This document shows, in pieces, positions 25,519-39,680 of a stretch of DNA of 45,800 nt. Origin of the DNA: Pseudoduganella sp. (GTDB taxonomy: Bacteria > Pseudomonadota > Gammaproteobacteria > Burkholderiales > Burkholderiaceae_D); assembly GCA_021323265.1 (NCBI GenBank), contig JAJTCO010000019.1, forward strand, positions 1-45,800, in the 5' to 3' direction. Under the pieces are notes generated by a model, which saw only the letters and a program-made list of their open reading frames with translations, was not told the DNA's origin and made no database searches. The translations under genes and the position numbers were made by a program. The number at the start of each line of letters is the position of its first letter. Within the stretch, counting starts at the first letter, position 1.

Positions 25519-26742
25519 TTACTTGGCGCGGCTGGCACCAAGGTTCAGTGGCGCGGTGCCGCTCATGCCCTGCACCGGCACCGGCAGCAAAGTATTGCTG
25601 CGGGTGTTGTTGCCCAAAGCGCCCATGCTGTTGGCGCCGGTGCCAAGCGCCGTGCCGTCCGCTTGCAGGAAGATCACGAAGCCGTCGCTGACGGCCATCG
25701 CCACCACGTTGCCGACGGTGTTCAGGCGTGCCGGCACCTTGCGGTGGCTGGTGCTGCCGTCGCCGATCTGGCCGTAATGGTTGGCGCCCCAGCTCCAGAC
25801 GCTGCCATCGCTGTACAGCACGGCGCTGTTGTAGGCGCCGGTCGCAATCTGGCGTACGCCGCTGGCGCCGTTCGGTGGCAGCGGCAGCCCGTTGATGCGG
25901 GTCGGCGCCAGCTGGTAGCCTTCCACGCCCATCTGCGCGTACATATTGGTGCCCCAGGTCCAGACCGAACCATCGGTGCGTAGCGCCATGGCGTGCTGGC
26001 GGGCGGCCGACACAGCGACCACGCCGTTGATGCCATCCACACGCGCCGGGTGCGCGTAATTGCCGGGGCGCTTGCCCAGCGTGCCGTAGTTGTTGCTGCC
26101 CCAGCCCCATACCGTGCCGTCCTTGCGCACGGCCAGGACGTACTCCGCACCGGCGGCCACGGCCTTCGCGTCGGCGATGCCGGCCACGCGTACCGGCTGC
26201 GCCGAGGAATGCGAGCCGTTGCGGCCCCAGGTCCAGACCGAGCCGTCGTGGCGCAGCGCGACCGACAGGAAGCTGTTGGCCGACAAGGTGCGCACCGACG
26301 ACAGGCCAGTGATTTGAACTGGCGTGGTGGCGCCGTTCATGCGATTGCCGGCACCGAGCTGGCCGTAATGGTTGCTGCCCCAGCCCCAGACCGTCCCGTC
26401 GCGGCGCATGGCCAGGATGTGGTAGTCGCCCACGGCCAGCGCATGCACGCTGCTCAGGCCGCGCACCGGCTGTGGCAACAGGCTGCTGGCGAGATGGCCC
26501 TGGCCCAACTGGCCATACTGGTTGTCGCCCCAGGCGTACACGGTGCCGTCGGTCGACAGGCCGGCGGAGAAGCCGGCGCCGGCGCCAATGCGTTCGGTGT
26601 CGAGCTGCAACAGCGGCGCCGGCAAGGCGGCATGTTGGGCGGTACGTTGCGGGGACTGGGGCGTGGCAGAGTCGCTGCCGCCACAGGCGGCCAAGGCCAG
26701 GCAGGAAACGCCGGCAAGCACGAGGCGGGGTTGAAAGATCAT
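25519..26742 (-). CDS. RCC1-repeat lipoprotein
   Basis: 407 residues. The signal ends in a lipobox LALAAC with the lipidated Cys at 20, then a short linker and about seven RCC1-like repeats. Each contains the GxVWxWGxNxYGQLG pattern (for example DGTVYAWGDNQYGQLG, DGTVWGWGSNHYGQLG, DGSVWSWGANHYGQIG). RCC1 repeats fold as a seven-bladed propeller; bacterial members are often surface proteins of unknown function. The stop lies 40 bases upstream of the ligase start on the same strand, so the two may be an operon. Confidence 0.92.
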   Translation of the reverse strand: MIFQPRLVLAGVSCLALAACGGSDSATPQSPQRTAQHAALPAPLLQLDTERIGAGAGFSAGLSTDGTVYAWGDNQYGQLGQGHLASSLLPQPVRGLSSVHALAVGDYHILAMRRDGTVWGWGSNHYGQLGAGNRMNGATTPVQITGLSSVRTLSANSFLSVALRHDGSVWTWGRNGSHSSAQPVRVAGIADAKAVAAGAEYVLAVRKDGTVWGWGSNNYGTLGKRPGNYAHPARVDGINGVVAVSAARQHAMALRTDGSVWTWGTNMYAQMGVEGYQLAPTRINGLPLPPNGASGVRQIATGAYNSAVLYSDGSVWSWGANHYGQIGDGSTSHRKVPARLNTVGNVVAMAVSDGFVIFLQADGTALGTGANSMGALGNNTRSNTLLPVPVQGMSGTAPLNLGASRAK

Positions 26743-26870
26743 TAATTTGTTTGCTTAAACATTAATTTCATAATGATAACACGTGGGAATGTGGAGAAAT
26801 TATCAGTTTGCTTGCTTCACAGAGATTTCCTTGCAAGAATAAGATATCTCCCACCCCTCGGAGCCTCGCC
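26743..26870. promoter_or_regulatory. Divergent AT-rich promoter region between RCC1 and hybrid kinase genes
   Basis: CATTAATTT occurs at 26740-26748 and again at 26760-26768, a direct repeat 20 bases apart that overlaps the RCC1 start codon. The region is strongly AT-rich relative to both flanking genes and should contain promoters for both directions. GGAG at 26860-26863 is the likely ribosome binding site of the kinase GTG start. Confidence 0.4.
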
Positions 26871-30371
<3,501 letters not shown>

Positions 30372-30379
30372 GGGAGTGC

Positions 30380-31891
30380 ATGGAAACTACCATCCCGGTG
30401 CTGATGGTCGACGACCGGCAGGAAAACCTGACCGCACTGGAGGCGCTGCTGGAAGACATGCCGCAGCCGCTGGAGCTGGTGAAAGCCCTGTCCGGCCAGG
30501 AAGCGCTGCGCCAGTCGCTGCGGCGCGACTTTGCCGTGGTCCTGCTCGACGTGCAGATGCCGGAAATGGACGGCCTGGAGACGGCCGAACTGCTGCGCGC
30601 CAACCCGCGCACGCGCCACCTGCCGATCATCTTCATCACCGCCGGCCTGCACGACCGCGCGCGCCAGTTCCAGGGCTACGGCGTGGGCGCGGTGGATTTC
30701 CTCAACAAGCCGATCGAGCCGGCCGTGCTGCGCAACAAGGTGGCGGTGCTGTGCGAGCTGTACGCCAAGGTGCAGGAGCGGACCCAGGCCCTGCACGAGT
30801 CGGAACGGCGCCTGCGCATGGTGATCGACAGCGCCAGCGAGGCCTTCATCGGCACCGACGGCAACGGCTTCGTCACCGACTGGAACCATGCGGCGGAAGA
30901 CCTGTTCGGCTGGCGCCGCGACGAGATGCTTGGCCAGCCGTCGAGCCGGGTGCTGCTGCCGCCGCAAGGCTGCGGCCAGCGCGCGCGCCACCGCGACGGG
31001 CGCGAGTTCGACGTCGAGCTGTCGCAGTGGCAGGTGCCGCAGTCGCAGCCGCCGGCCTACGCCGCGCTGGTGCGCGACATCACCCAGCGCAAGCAGGCGG
31101 AGGAGGCGCGCAGCTGCGAGCTGCGGCAAGCCTTGCAGCAGATCGTGGAGCAGGAAAAGATGGTGGCGCTGGGCAGCATCGTGGCCGGCGTGGCGCACGA
31201 GCTGAATACGCCGCTGGGCAACCTGGTATTGCTGGCCACGGCGCTGCGCGACCGCGTCGGCGAGCTGGCCGACAATGCGGTGGCGGGCAAGCTCACGCGC
31301 TCGGGCCTGGTGGGTGCGGCCACCGACTGCCGCGAGGCGAGCGACGTGCTGGTGCGCAGCGCCGGCAAGGCGCGCGAGCTGATCGAAAGCTTCAAGAACG
31401 TGGCGGTGGACCAGACCAGCCAGCGCCGCCGCCAGTTCGACCTGCACACCTGCCTGCACGACATCGTGCTGACGCTGGGACGCATGACGCGCCAGGCCAA
31501 CGTGACGGTGGAACTGCAGGTGCCGCCGGGGCTGGAGATGGATTCCTATCCCGGCCACCTGGAGCAGATCCTCAACAACCTGATCGTCAACTCCATCCTG
31601 CACGGCTTCGAAGGGCGCGGCTGCGGCAAGGTGAGCATCACGGCCGGCCGGGACGGCGAGCATATCCGCCTGGTCTATGCCGACGACGGCGTCGGCATCG
31701 CGCCCGAGCTGCAGCAGAAGATCTTCGAACCCTTCTTCTCCACCAAGTTCGGCGCCGGCGGCTCCGGCCTCGGCATGTACATCGTCAACAACCTGGTGTG
31801 CGGCGCGCTGCAGGGCAGTGTGAGCCTGGCCAGCGCGCCGGGCCAGGGCGTGCGTTTCGAATTCCGCCTGCCCGCTATTGCCGCGAACTAG
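30380..31891 (+). CDS. Receiver-PAS-histidine kinase protein
   Basis: 503 residues from ATG 30380, behind GGGGAG. N-terminal receiver with acceptor D57 (LLDVQMPEMDG), coiled coil and PAS domain (about 140-245, ASEAFIGTDGNGFVTDWNHAAEDLFGW), a kinase domain with H273 in GVAHELNTPLGN, and ATPase with NNLIVNSILHG, DDGVGIAP and GSGLGMYIV. No membrane segment. Being 8 bases behind the three-receiver kinase, it is a natural phosphotransfer partner: the kinase would phosphorylate D57 and thereby control this second kinase. No DNA-binding domain is present in either. Confidence 0.9.
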   Translation: METTIPVLMVDDRQENLTALEALLEDMPQPLELVKALSGQEALRQSLRRDFAVVLLDVQMPEMDGLETAELLRANPRTRHLPIIFITAGLHDRARQFQGYGVGAVDFLNKPIEPAVLRNKVAVLCELYAKVQERTQALHESERRLRMVIDSASEAFIGTDGNGFVTDWNHAAEDLFGWRRDEMLGQPSSRVLLPPQGCGQRARHRDGREFDVELSQWQVPQSQPPAYAALVRDITQRKQAEEARSCELRQALQQIVEQEKMVALGSIVAGVAHELNTPLGNLVLLATALRDRVGELADNAVAGKLTRSGLVGAATDCREASDVLVRSAGKARELIESFKNVAVDQTSQRRRQFDLHTCLHDIVLTLGRMTRQANVTVELQVPPGLEMDSYPGHLEQILNNLIVNSILHGFEGRGCGKVSITAGRDGEHIRLVYADDGVGIAPELQQKIFEPFFSTKFGAGGSGLGMYIVNNLVCGALQGSVSLASAPGQGVRFEFRLPAIAAN

Positions 31892-32804
31892 GCATTTCCG
31901 TGCCCGCCAGCTGCGACAGGATGGCGCGCGCCGCCTGCAGCACGCGCTGCGCGCCGGGCGAGAGCGTGCGCCCGCGCAGGCGGATGGTGGCGATGTCGGC
32001 GTACACCGGCGGCAGCGGCACCGGGATCTGCACCAGGCGTCCCAGCTCGGCCGCGTCGGCCAGCGCCGCGTGGCTCGACAGCAGCAGCAGGTCGCTCTCG
32101 GCCGACACGTCCACCAGGGTGTGGATGCTGTCGCAGGAGAGCACGATGGGCAGGTCGCGCCCGGGCGGCAGGCGGAACAGCTTGTTCAACTGCGTCATCA
32201 GCACCTCGGGGATGGTGGGCGCCGCCATGCCGTAGGGCAGCAGCTCGGTCGGGCTCACGTCGGCGCGCGCCAGCAGCGGGTGGCCCGGGCGGCAATAGAT
32301 GCCGCCGTACTGGCGGCACTCGTGGGTGATGATCAAGTCTTCCGCCGGATCGATCAGGCGCACGTCGGACATGAAGAATTCCAGCGCTTCGGCGCGCAGG
32401 TGGTCCAGCAGGTAGCTGGAATTGTTGATCGAGACCGACAGGTTGATGCCGGGCTGGTCGGCGCGCACCTGGCGCAGCATGCGCGGCAGCAGCGCGCCCG
32501 AGTGCAGGGGGCCGATGCCGAAGGCCACGCGGCCACTGTCTCCATTTCGCAACAGCGCCAAGTCGTGTTCCATGTTGCGGACGTCAAACAGCAGGCGCCG
32601 CGCGTGGTTGAAGAAGGCGGCCCCCGCCACCGTCACCGCCACATGGCGGTTGCCCCGGTCAAACAGCAGGAAACCCAGCTCTTCCTCCAGTGTCTGCACG
32701 GCGCGCGAGAGGGCGGGCTGGCTGATGCTGACGCGCTCGGCGGCCCGCACGAAATTGCCTTCGTCGGCCACGGCCAGGGCGTAGCGCAAGCGTTTGAAAT
32801 CCAT
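31875..32804 (-). CDS. LysR-family transcriptional regulator (SdsB-like role)
   Basis: 309 residues. Winged helix-turn-helix at the N-terminus (MDFKRLRYALAVADEGNFVRAAERVSISQPALSRAVQTLEEELG-type), then a periplasmic-binding-like co-inducer domain (about 90-300). It is divergent from the GMC-sulfatase-ALDH-CoA ligase operon and its 3' end overlaps the upstream kinase gene by 17 bases convergently. In Pseudomonas the LysR-type SdsB activates sdsA, the alkyl sulfatase gene. The context suggests the same job here, activating the divergent operon in response to the substrate or a product. Confidence 0.9.
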   Translation of the reverse strand: MDFKRLRYALAVADEGNFVRAAERVSISQPALSRAVQTLEEELGFLLFDRGNRHVAVTVAGAAFFNHARRLLFDVRNMEHDLALLRNGDSGRVAFGIGPLHSGALLPRMLRQVRADQPGINLSVSINNSSYLLDHLRAEALEFFMSDVRLIDPAEDLIITHECRQYGGIYCRPGHPLLARADVSPTELLPYGMAAPTIPEVLMTQLNKLFRLPPGRDLPIVLSCDSIHTLVDVSAESDLLLLSSHAALADAAELGRLVQIPVPLPPVYADIATIRLRGRTLSPGAQRVLQAARAILSQLAGTEMPSSRQ

Positions 32805-32818
32805 GGAAAACCCCTTGT

Positions 32819-32865
32819 ATGCAGATTATGCATTTGACCGATAAAAACAATGCATTGGACGAATA
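32819..32865. promoter_or_regulatory. Candidate LysR operator in the divergent promoter
   Basis: ATGCATTTGACCGATA (32828-32843) and ATGCATTGGACGAATA (32850-32865) match at 13 of 16 positions and start 22 bases apart, two helical turns. The core also reads as an inverted repeat, ATGCATT (32828-32834) and AATGCAT (32849-32855). A further ATGCA lies at 32819. It sits between the LysR and GMC starts, where LysR regulators normally bind. Confidence 0.6.
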
Positions 32866-32934
32866 GTAGTGCCAATCACATACTTCTTTCAACGACAGCG
32901 TTAATAAAACGCGGCGCAAACTGGAGACACTGTG

Positions 32935-34584
32935 ATGAAAGTTCAGGAATTCGACTACATTGTCGTAGGGGCCGGCTCGGCCGGCTGCGTCCTCGCGGCC
33001 CGCTTGTCGGAGGATCCTGACGTCACGGTGTGCCTGCTGGAAGCGGGCGGTCCCGATAGCAGCGTGCTGGTGCACGCGCCGGCCGGCGTGGTGGCCATGC
33101 TGCCCACCAAGATCAACAACTACGGCTACCAGACCGTGCCCCAGCCCGGTCTGAACGGCCGCCGCGGCTACCAGCCGCGCGGCAAGACCCTGGGCGGCTC
33201 CAGTTCCATCAACGCCATGCTGTACGTGCGCGGCCACCGCGCCGACTACGAGCACTGGGCGGCACTGGGCAACCGCGGCTGGTCCTACCAGGACGTGCTG
33301 CCGTACTTCCGGCGCGCCGAGGGCTGCGAGCTGTTCCCGGACGACCCCTACCACGGCCACCAGGGCCCGCTGGGCGTGACCTACCCGCGCCACGGCAGCC
33401 CGCTCAACGCCATGTTCATGCAGGCTTGCGCCCAGCACGGCATCGCGCCGACGCCCGACTACAACGGCGCGCAGCAGGAAGGCAGCTTTCCCTACCAGGT
33501 CACGCACCGCAACGGCGAGCGCTGCAGCGCGGCCAAGGCGTACCTGACGCCCAACCTGGGACGGGCCAACCTGCACGTGGTGACGCACGCCACCACCAGC
33601 CGCGTGCTGTTGCAGGGCAAGCGCGCCGCCGGCGTGGAATACTTGCGCGGCAACGAGACCTGCCAGGTGCGCGCGCGGCGCGAAGTGCTGCTTTCCGGCG
33701 GCGCCTTCGGTTCGCCGCAACTGCTCCTGCTGTCGGGCATCGGTCCGGGCGAGGAATTGCAGCGCCACGGCATTGCACCGCGCCACGTGCTGCCCGGCGT
33801 GGGCCTGAACCTGCAGGACCATATCGATTACGTGCAGAGCTACCGCACGCGCGCCAATGGCGACACCTTCGGCGTGTCGGCGGCGGGCGGCCTGCACATC
33901 GCCAAGGCGGTCGGCCAATGGCGCAAGCAGCGCAGCGGCATGGTCACCAGCACCTATACCGAGGCGGGCGCCTTCTTCCGCAGCGCGCCCGAGGTGACGG
34001 TGCCGGACCTGCAGCTGGTGTTCGTGCTGGCCATCGTCGACGACCATGCGCGCAAGATGCACCTGGGCCACGGCTTCTCCTGCCACGTCACGGTGCTGCG
34101 CCCGCACAGCACGGGCAGCGTGGGCCTGGAGAACGCCGACCCGCGCAGCGCGCCGCGCATCGATCCGCGCTTCTTCTCGGACGAGCGCGACCTGGAACTG
34201 CTGGCCACCGGCGCGCAGAAGCAGCAGGCCATCCTGGAGTCGGCGCCGTTCGACGCCATCCGCGGCAAGATGCTGTACCCGGTGGCGCGCCACGACCGCG
34301 ACGCCATCAAGGCCGATATCCGGCGCCGCGCCGACACCCAGTACCACCCGGTGGGCACGTGCAAGATGGGCCCGGCCGCCGATCCGCTGGCCGTGGTCGA
34401 CGAACGCCTGCGCGTGCACGGCATCGAGGGCCTGCGCGTGGTCGACGCCTCGATCATGCCGACCCTGGTGGGCGGCAACACCAACGCGCCTTCCATCATG
34501 ATCGGCGAGAAGGCGGCCGACATGATCCGCGCCGATGCGCGCGGCACGGCCGCCGCCACCAGCTTAGCTACTGCGGAGATTTGA
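32935..34584 (+). CDS. GMC-family alcohol dehydrogenase (AlkJ-like)
   Basis: 549 residues from ATG 32935, behind GGAG at 32923-32926. The FAD-binding start is YIVVGAGSAGCVLAARLSED, then GGSSSINAMLYVRGH, SGGAFGSPQLLLLSGIGP, and the catalytic region with YHPVGTCKMG and VGGNTNAPSIMIGEKAADMI. These are typical of choline-dehydrogenase/AlkJ type enzymes, which oxidise medium- or long-chain alcohols to aldehydes using FAD and the quinone pool. It is the first gene of the operon, one base before the sulfatase. Substrate range inferred from neighbours, not from its own sequence. Confidence 0.92.
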   Translation: MKVQEFDYIVVGAGSAGCVLAARLSEDPDVTVCLLEAGGPDSSVLVHAPAGVVAMLPTKINNYGYQTVPQPGLNGRRGYQPRGKTLGGSSSINAMLYVRGHRADYEHWAALGNRGWSYQDVLPYFRRAEGCELFPDDPYHGHQGPLGVTYPRHGSPLNAMFMQACAQHGIAPTPDYNGAQQEGSFPYQVTHRNGERCSAAKAYLTPNLGRANLHVVTHATTSRVLLQGKRAAGVEYLRGNETCQVRARREVLLSGGAFGSPQLLLLSGIGPGEELQRHGIAPRHVLPGVGLNLQDHIDYVQSYRTRANGDTFGVSAAGGLHIAKAVGQWRKQRSGMVTSTYTEAGAFFRSAPEVTVPDLQLVFVLAIVDDHARKMHLGHGFSCHVTVLRPHSTGSVGLENADPRSAPRIDPRFFSDERDLELLATGAQKQQAILESAPFDAIRGKMLYPVARHDRDAIKADIRRRADTQYHPVGTCKMGPAADPLAVVDERLRVHGIEGLRVVDASIMPTLVGGNTNAPSIMIGEKAADMIRADARGTAAATSLATAEI

Positions 34585-34585
34585 C

Positions 34586-36550
34586 ATGAAGACATTGAAA
34601 GCCATGGTGCTGGCGGGAGCCCTTGCGTATGCGCCGGCGCACGGCGCGCAGCCGCAGCCGGCCTCGCACCATACGGCGCAGGCCAACCGCGCGGTCGCGG
34701 CCCAGCTGCCGCTGGCCGAGCGCGCCGATTTCGAAGCCGCCGCGCGCGGCCTGCTGGCCACGCTGCCGGCGGGGCCCATGCTGGACGCGCAGGGCAAGCC
34801 GGTGTGGGACCCGGCGCGCTACGCCTTCATGCAGGGCGCGGCGCCCGATTCGGTCAATCCCAGCCTGTGGCGCCAGGAGCAGCTCAACAACATTCACGGC
34901 CTGTTCAAGGTCACCGAGGGCGTGTACCAGCTGCGTGGCTACGACGTCTCGAACATGACCCTGATCGAGGGCAAGAGCGGCTGGATCGTGGTCGACCCCC
35001 TGACCACGGCGGAAGCGGCGCGCGCCGCCTTTGCGCTGGCGCAGGACAAGCTGGGAGCGCGCCCGGTGTCGGCCTTCATCTTCACGCACGGCCACGCCGA
35101 CCATTTCGGCGGCGCCAGCGGCATCGTCACGGCGGCGCAAGCGGCCAAGGTGCGCGTGATCGTGCCGGACGGCTTCATGGAATCGGCGCTGGCGGAGAAC
35201 GTCCTGGCCGGCAACGCCATGACGCGCCGCGCCCAGTACCAGTTCGGCATGACCCTGCCGGCCGGCGCGCACGGCGCGGTGGGCGTCGGCCTGGGCAAGG
35301 CGGTGGCCGGCGGCAAGGTCGGCCTGCTGGCGCCCACCGACGTGGTGAGCAAGACGGGCCAGCAGCTGGACGTGGATGGCGTGCCCATCGTCTTCCACAT
35401 GGCCAACGGCTCCGAGGCGCCGGCCGAGTTCATGTTCTACCTGCCGCAGCAAAAGGCGCTGTGCGTGGCCGAGGTGGTGAGCGCCACCATGCACAACATC
35501 TATACCCTGCGTGGCGCCAAGGTGCGCGACGCGCTCTCCTGGAGCAAGTACATCAACCAGCTGCTCGATGCCTTCCCGCAGGCGGAGCTGGCGTTCCGCA
35601 GCCACCACTGGCCGGTGTGGGGCAGGGATCAGGTGCGCCAGCACCTGGCGCAGCAGCGCGACATGTACCGCTTCATCCACGACCGCGCGCTGGGCCTGGC
35701 CAACCAGGGCGCCACCATGGCGGAACTGGCCAACGACAGCTTCTACCCGAAAGGCCTGGCGCAGGACTTTTCCGCGCGCGGCTACTACGGCACCCTGAGC
35801 CACAACCTGCGCGGCGTGTACAACTTCTACCTCGGCTACTACGACAGCAACCCGGCCACGCTGCATCCGTTGCCGCGCCAGGAGCAGGGCAAGCGCTATG
35901 TGGCCGCCCTGGGCGGCGCCGACGCCGTGCTGGCGCGGATGCGGCAGGCGGCCGGCGCCGGCGACTACCGCTGGGCGGTGGAACTGGGCAGCCACCTGGT
36001 GTTCGCCGAACCGGGCAACCGCGCCGCGCGCCTGCTGCAGGCCGACGCGCTGGAACAACTGGGCTACCAGGCCGAGTCGGGCGTGTGGCGCAACCAGTAC
36101 CTGACGGCGGCGCAGGAGCTGCGCAGCAGCGGCCCGCTGCCGGCCGCGCCGCTGTCGGTGGAACTGTTGGCCCGGCTGCCGCTGGAAACCGTGTTCGACC
36201 TGCTGGCGGTGCGGCTCGACCAGCAGAAGGTGGACGGCGTCAAGTTCGGGATCAACCTGCACTTCACGGACACGGGGGAAGACATGGCGCTGGAACTGTC
36301 GAACGCCGTGCTGAACAATGCGCCCGGGCGCAAGCTGGCGCGCCCGGACGTGGCGCTGCGGCTGTCGCGCGAGGCGCTGTTCGGCCTGCTGCTTGGCAAG
36401 CTGCAGCTGCAGCCGGCCGTTGCCGCCGGCCAGATCCAACTGGAAGGCGACCCGCGCGCCTTAACCACGCTGTTTGGCGCGCTGCGCCAGTTCGACCCGG
36501 CCTTCCCCGTCGTCGCCCCCGTCACCACCACCGCCACAGGCCAGCCATGA
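34586..36550 (+). CDS. Alkyl sulfatase, SdsA1-type (metallo-beta-lactamase fold)
   Basis: 654 residues with signal peptide MKTLKAMVLAGALAYAPAHG. Hydrolyses primary alkyl sulfate esters such as dodecyl sulfate to alcohol and sulfate. Zinc ligands align with those reported for P. aeruginosa SdsA1: H168, H170, D172 and H173 in THGHADHFGG, E277 (NGSEAPAEF), E296 (VAEVVS) and H341 (RSHHWP). An alkyl-sulfatase dimerisation region (about 400-520) and an SCP2-like C-terminal domain (about 525-654) follow. It should act in the periplasm or outside. Its stop overlaps the aldehyde dehydrogenase start (ATGA). Confidence 0.93.
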   Translation: MKTLKAMVLAGALAYAPAHGAQPQPASHHTAQANRAVAAQLPLAERADFEAAARGLLATLPAGPMLDAQGKPVWDPARYAFMQGAAPDSVNPSLWRQEQLNNIHGLFKVTEGVYQLRGYDVSNMTLIEGKSGWIVVDPLTTAEAARAAFALAQDKLGARPVSAFIFTHGHADHFGGASGIVTAAQAAKVRVIVPDGFMESALAENVLAGNAMTRRAQYQFGMTLPAGAHGAVGVGLGKAVAGGKVGLLAPTDVVSKTGQQLDVDGVPIVFHMANGSEAPAEFMFYLPQQKALCVAEVVSATMHNIYTLRGAKVRDALSWSKYINQLLDAFPQAELAFRSHHWPVWGRDQVRQHLAQQRDMYRFIHDRALGLANQGATMAELANDSFYPKGLAQDFSARGYYGTLSHNLRGVYNFYLGYYDSNPATLHPLPRQEQGKRYVAALGGADAVLARMRQAAGAGDYRWAVELGSHLVFAEPGNRAARLLQADALEQLGYQAESGVWRNQYLTAAQELRSSGPLPAAPLSVELLARLPLETVFDLLAVRLDQQKVDGVKFGINLHFTDTGEDMALELSNAVLNNAPGRKLARPDVALRLSREALFGLLLGKLQLQPAVAAGQIQLEGDPRALTTLFGALRQFDPAFPVVAPVTTTATGQP

Positions 36551-37980
36551 ACGCACCCCTGCCACCGAACGCGAACCAGCTCGCCGGCCTGCTGGAAGTC
36601 CAGCGCGCCGCCTTCCTGGCCGACATGCTGCCCAGCGCCGCGGCGCGGCGCGAGCGCCTGCAGCGCCTGCATGCGCTGGTGGCCGACAACGAGGAAGCCA
36701 TCCTGGCCGCGATCGACGCCGACTTCGGCGGGCGCGCGCGGCAGGAAATGGTGCTGACCGAACTGTTCATCGTACGCTCGGCGATCCGCCAGCAGCGCCG
36801 CAAGCTGGGGCGCTGGATGCGCGAACGGCGCGTGGCCACGCCGCTGCACATGCTGCCCGGCAGCAGCGCCCTGATGCCGCAGCCGCTGGGCGTGGTGGGC
36901 AATATCGTGCCGTGGAACTATCCTTGCCAGCTGGCGCTGGTGCCGGCGGCCGCTGCGCTGGCAGCCGGCAACCGCGTCATGCTCAAGCCGAGCGAACTGA
37001 CGCCGGCGTTCGCGCGCCTGCTGGCACAGCTGGCGGCGCAGTACTTCAGCCCGGCCGAACTGGCCGTGGTGGAAGGCGGCGTGGAGGTGAGCCGCGAGTT
37101 CGCGGCGCTGCCCTTCGACCACCTGGTCTTCACCGGCTCTACGGCGGTCGGGCGCCAGGTGGCCGTGGCGGCGGCGCGCAACCTGACGCCGGTAACGCTG
37201 GAACTGGGCGGCAAGTCGCCGGCCATCATCGACACCAGCTGCGACCTGGCGCAGGCCGCGCCGCGCCTGACCTTCGGTAAGCTGTTCAATGCCGGCCAGA
37301 CCTGCGTGGCGCCGGACTATGCGCTCGTGCCGCGCGCGCGCGTGGCCGATTTCGTGCGCGAAGTAAGCGCCGCCGCCGCGGCCATGTATCCGCACTTCGC
37401 CGGCAACGCGCAGTACACCAGCATCATCAGCGAGCGCCACCACGCGCGCCTGCAGCAACTGGTGCGCGAGGCGCAGGGACAGGGCGCCACCGCGCTGAGC
37501 CTCGGTCCCGCGGACGAGGCACAGGCAACGGATGGCGGGCGCCGCATGGCGCCGGTGCTGCTGCTGGACGTGACGCCGGAGATGGCGGTGATGCGGGAGG
37601 AGATCTTCGGCCCGCTGCTGCCGGTGGTGCCCTACGATACGCTGCAGGAAGCCATCGCCTTCATCAATGCGCGCGAGCGCCCGCTGGCGCTGTACTGGTT
37701 CGGCCAGGACCGGCGCCACTGCGACCAGGTGCTGCGCTCGACGATATCGGGCGGGGTCACCGTCAACGACGCGCTGTGGCACGCGGCGCAGGAAAACCTG
37801 CCCTTTGGCGGCGTGGGCGCCAGCGGCACCGGCGCCTACCACGGCGAGCATGGCTTCCTGGCCTTCTCCAAGCAAAAGCCGATCTACCGCCAGGCGCGCC
37901 TGAACGGCTTCGGCCTGTTCCGCCCGCCGTACGGCCGCGTGTTCGACACGCTGGCCGATTTCCTGAAACGCCATTTGTAA
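36547..37980 (+). CDS. Aldehyde dehydrogenase, coniferyl-aldehyde-dehydrogenase type
   Basis: 477 residues. Oxidises aldehydes to acids with NAD(P)+. The nucleophile is C253 in NAGQTCVAPDY, with ELGGKSP carrying the glutamate and GNIVPWNYPCQLALVP the cofactor wall. Sequence style (LLEVQRAAFLADMLPSAAARRERL, ... FSKQKPIYRQARLNG) matches the short coniferyl/fatty aldehyde dehydrogenase group. A longer in-frame opening extends back through the sulfatase and is an antisense-free overlap artefact. In this operon the likely substrate is the fatty aldehyde made by the GMC enzyme. Confidence 0.92.
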   Translation: MNAPLPPNANQLAGLLEVQRAAFLADMLPSAAARRERLQRLHALVADNEEAILAAIDADFGGRARQEMVLTELFIVRSAIRQQRRKLGRWMRERRVATPLHMLPGSSALMPQPLGVVGNIVPWNYPCQLALVPAAAALAAGNRVMLKPSELTPAFARLLAQLAAQYFSPAELAVVEGGVEVSREFAALPFDHLVFTGSTAVGRQVAVAAARNLTPVTLELGGKSPAIIDTSCDLAQAAPRLTFGKLFNAGQTCVAPDYALVPRARVADFVREVSAAAAAMYPHFAGNAQYTSIISERHHARLQQLVREAQGQGATALSLGPADEAQATDGGRRMAPVLLLDVTPEMAVMREEIFGPLLPVVPYDTLQEAIAFINARERPLALYWFGQDRRHCDQVLRSTISGGVTVNDALWHAAQENLPFGGVGASGTGAYHGEHGFLAFSKQKPIYRQARLNGFGLFRPPYGRVFDTLADFLKRHL

Positions 37981-37991
37981 CGGGTACCGCC

Positions 37992-39600
<1,609 letters not shown>

Positions 39601-39623
<23 letters not shown>

Positions 39624-39665
39624 GAAAGCAGTGAAAAAAAGCTGTACATCAAAGCTGTAAAACCC
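39601..39665 (+). repeat. Five-unit 13-base tandem repeat across the CoA ligase stop
   Basis: Units AGCAGTATAAGAA (39601-39613) and an identical copy (39614-39626) are followed by AGCAGTGAAAAAA, AGCTGTACATCAA and AGCTGTAAAACCC, which decay progressively. The stop TAA at 39621-39623 lies in unit 2. As 13 is not a multiple of three, a change in copy number would shift the reading frame and the stop. Confidence 0.7.
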
Positions 39666-39680
39666 AAAGGAGACACAAGG

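Noticed and set aside
34804..37980. Single 1058-codon frame suggesting a sulfatase-ALDH fusion
   Set aside because: The first 580 codons are an out-of-frame reading of the sulfatase; the dehydrogenase starts properly at 36547 with an ATGA overlap.
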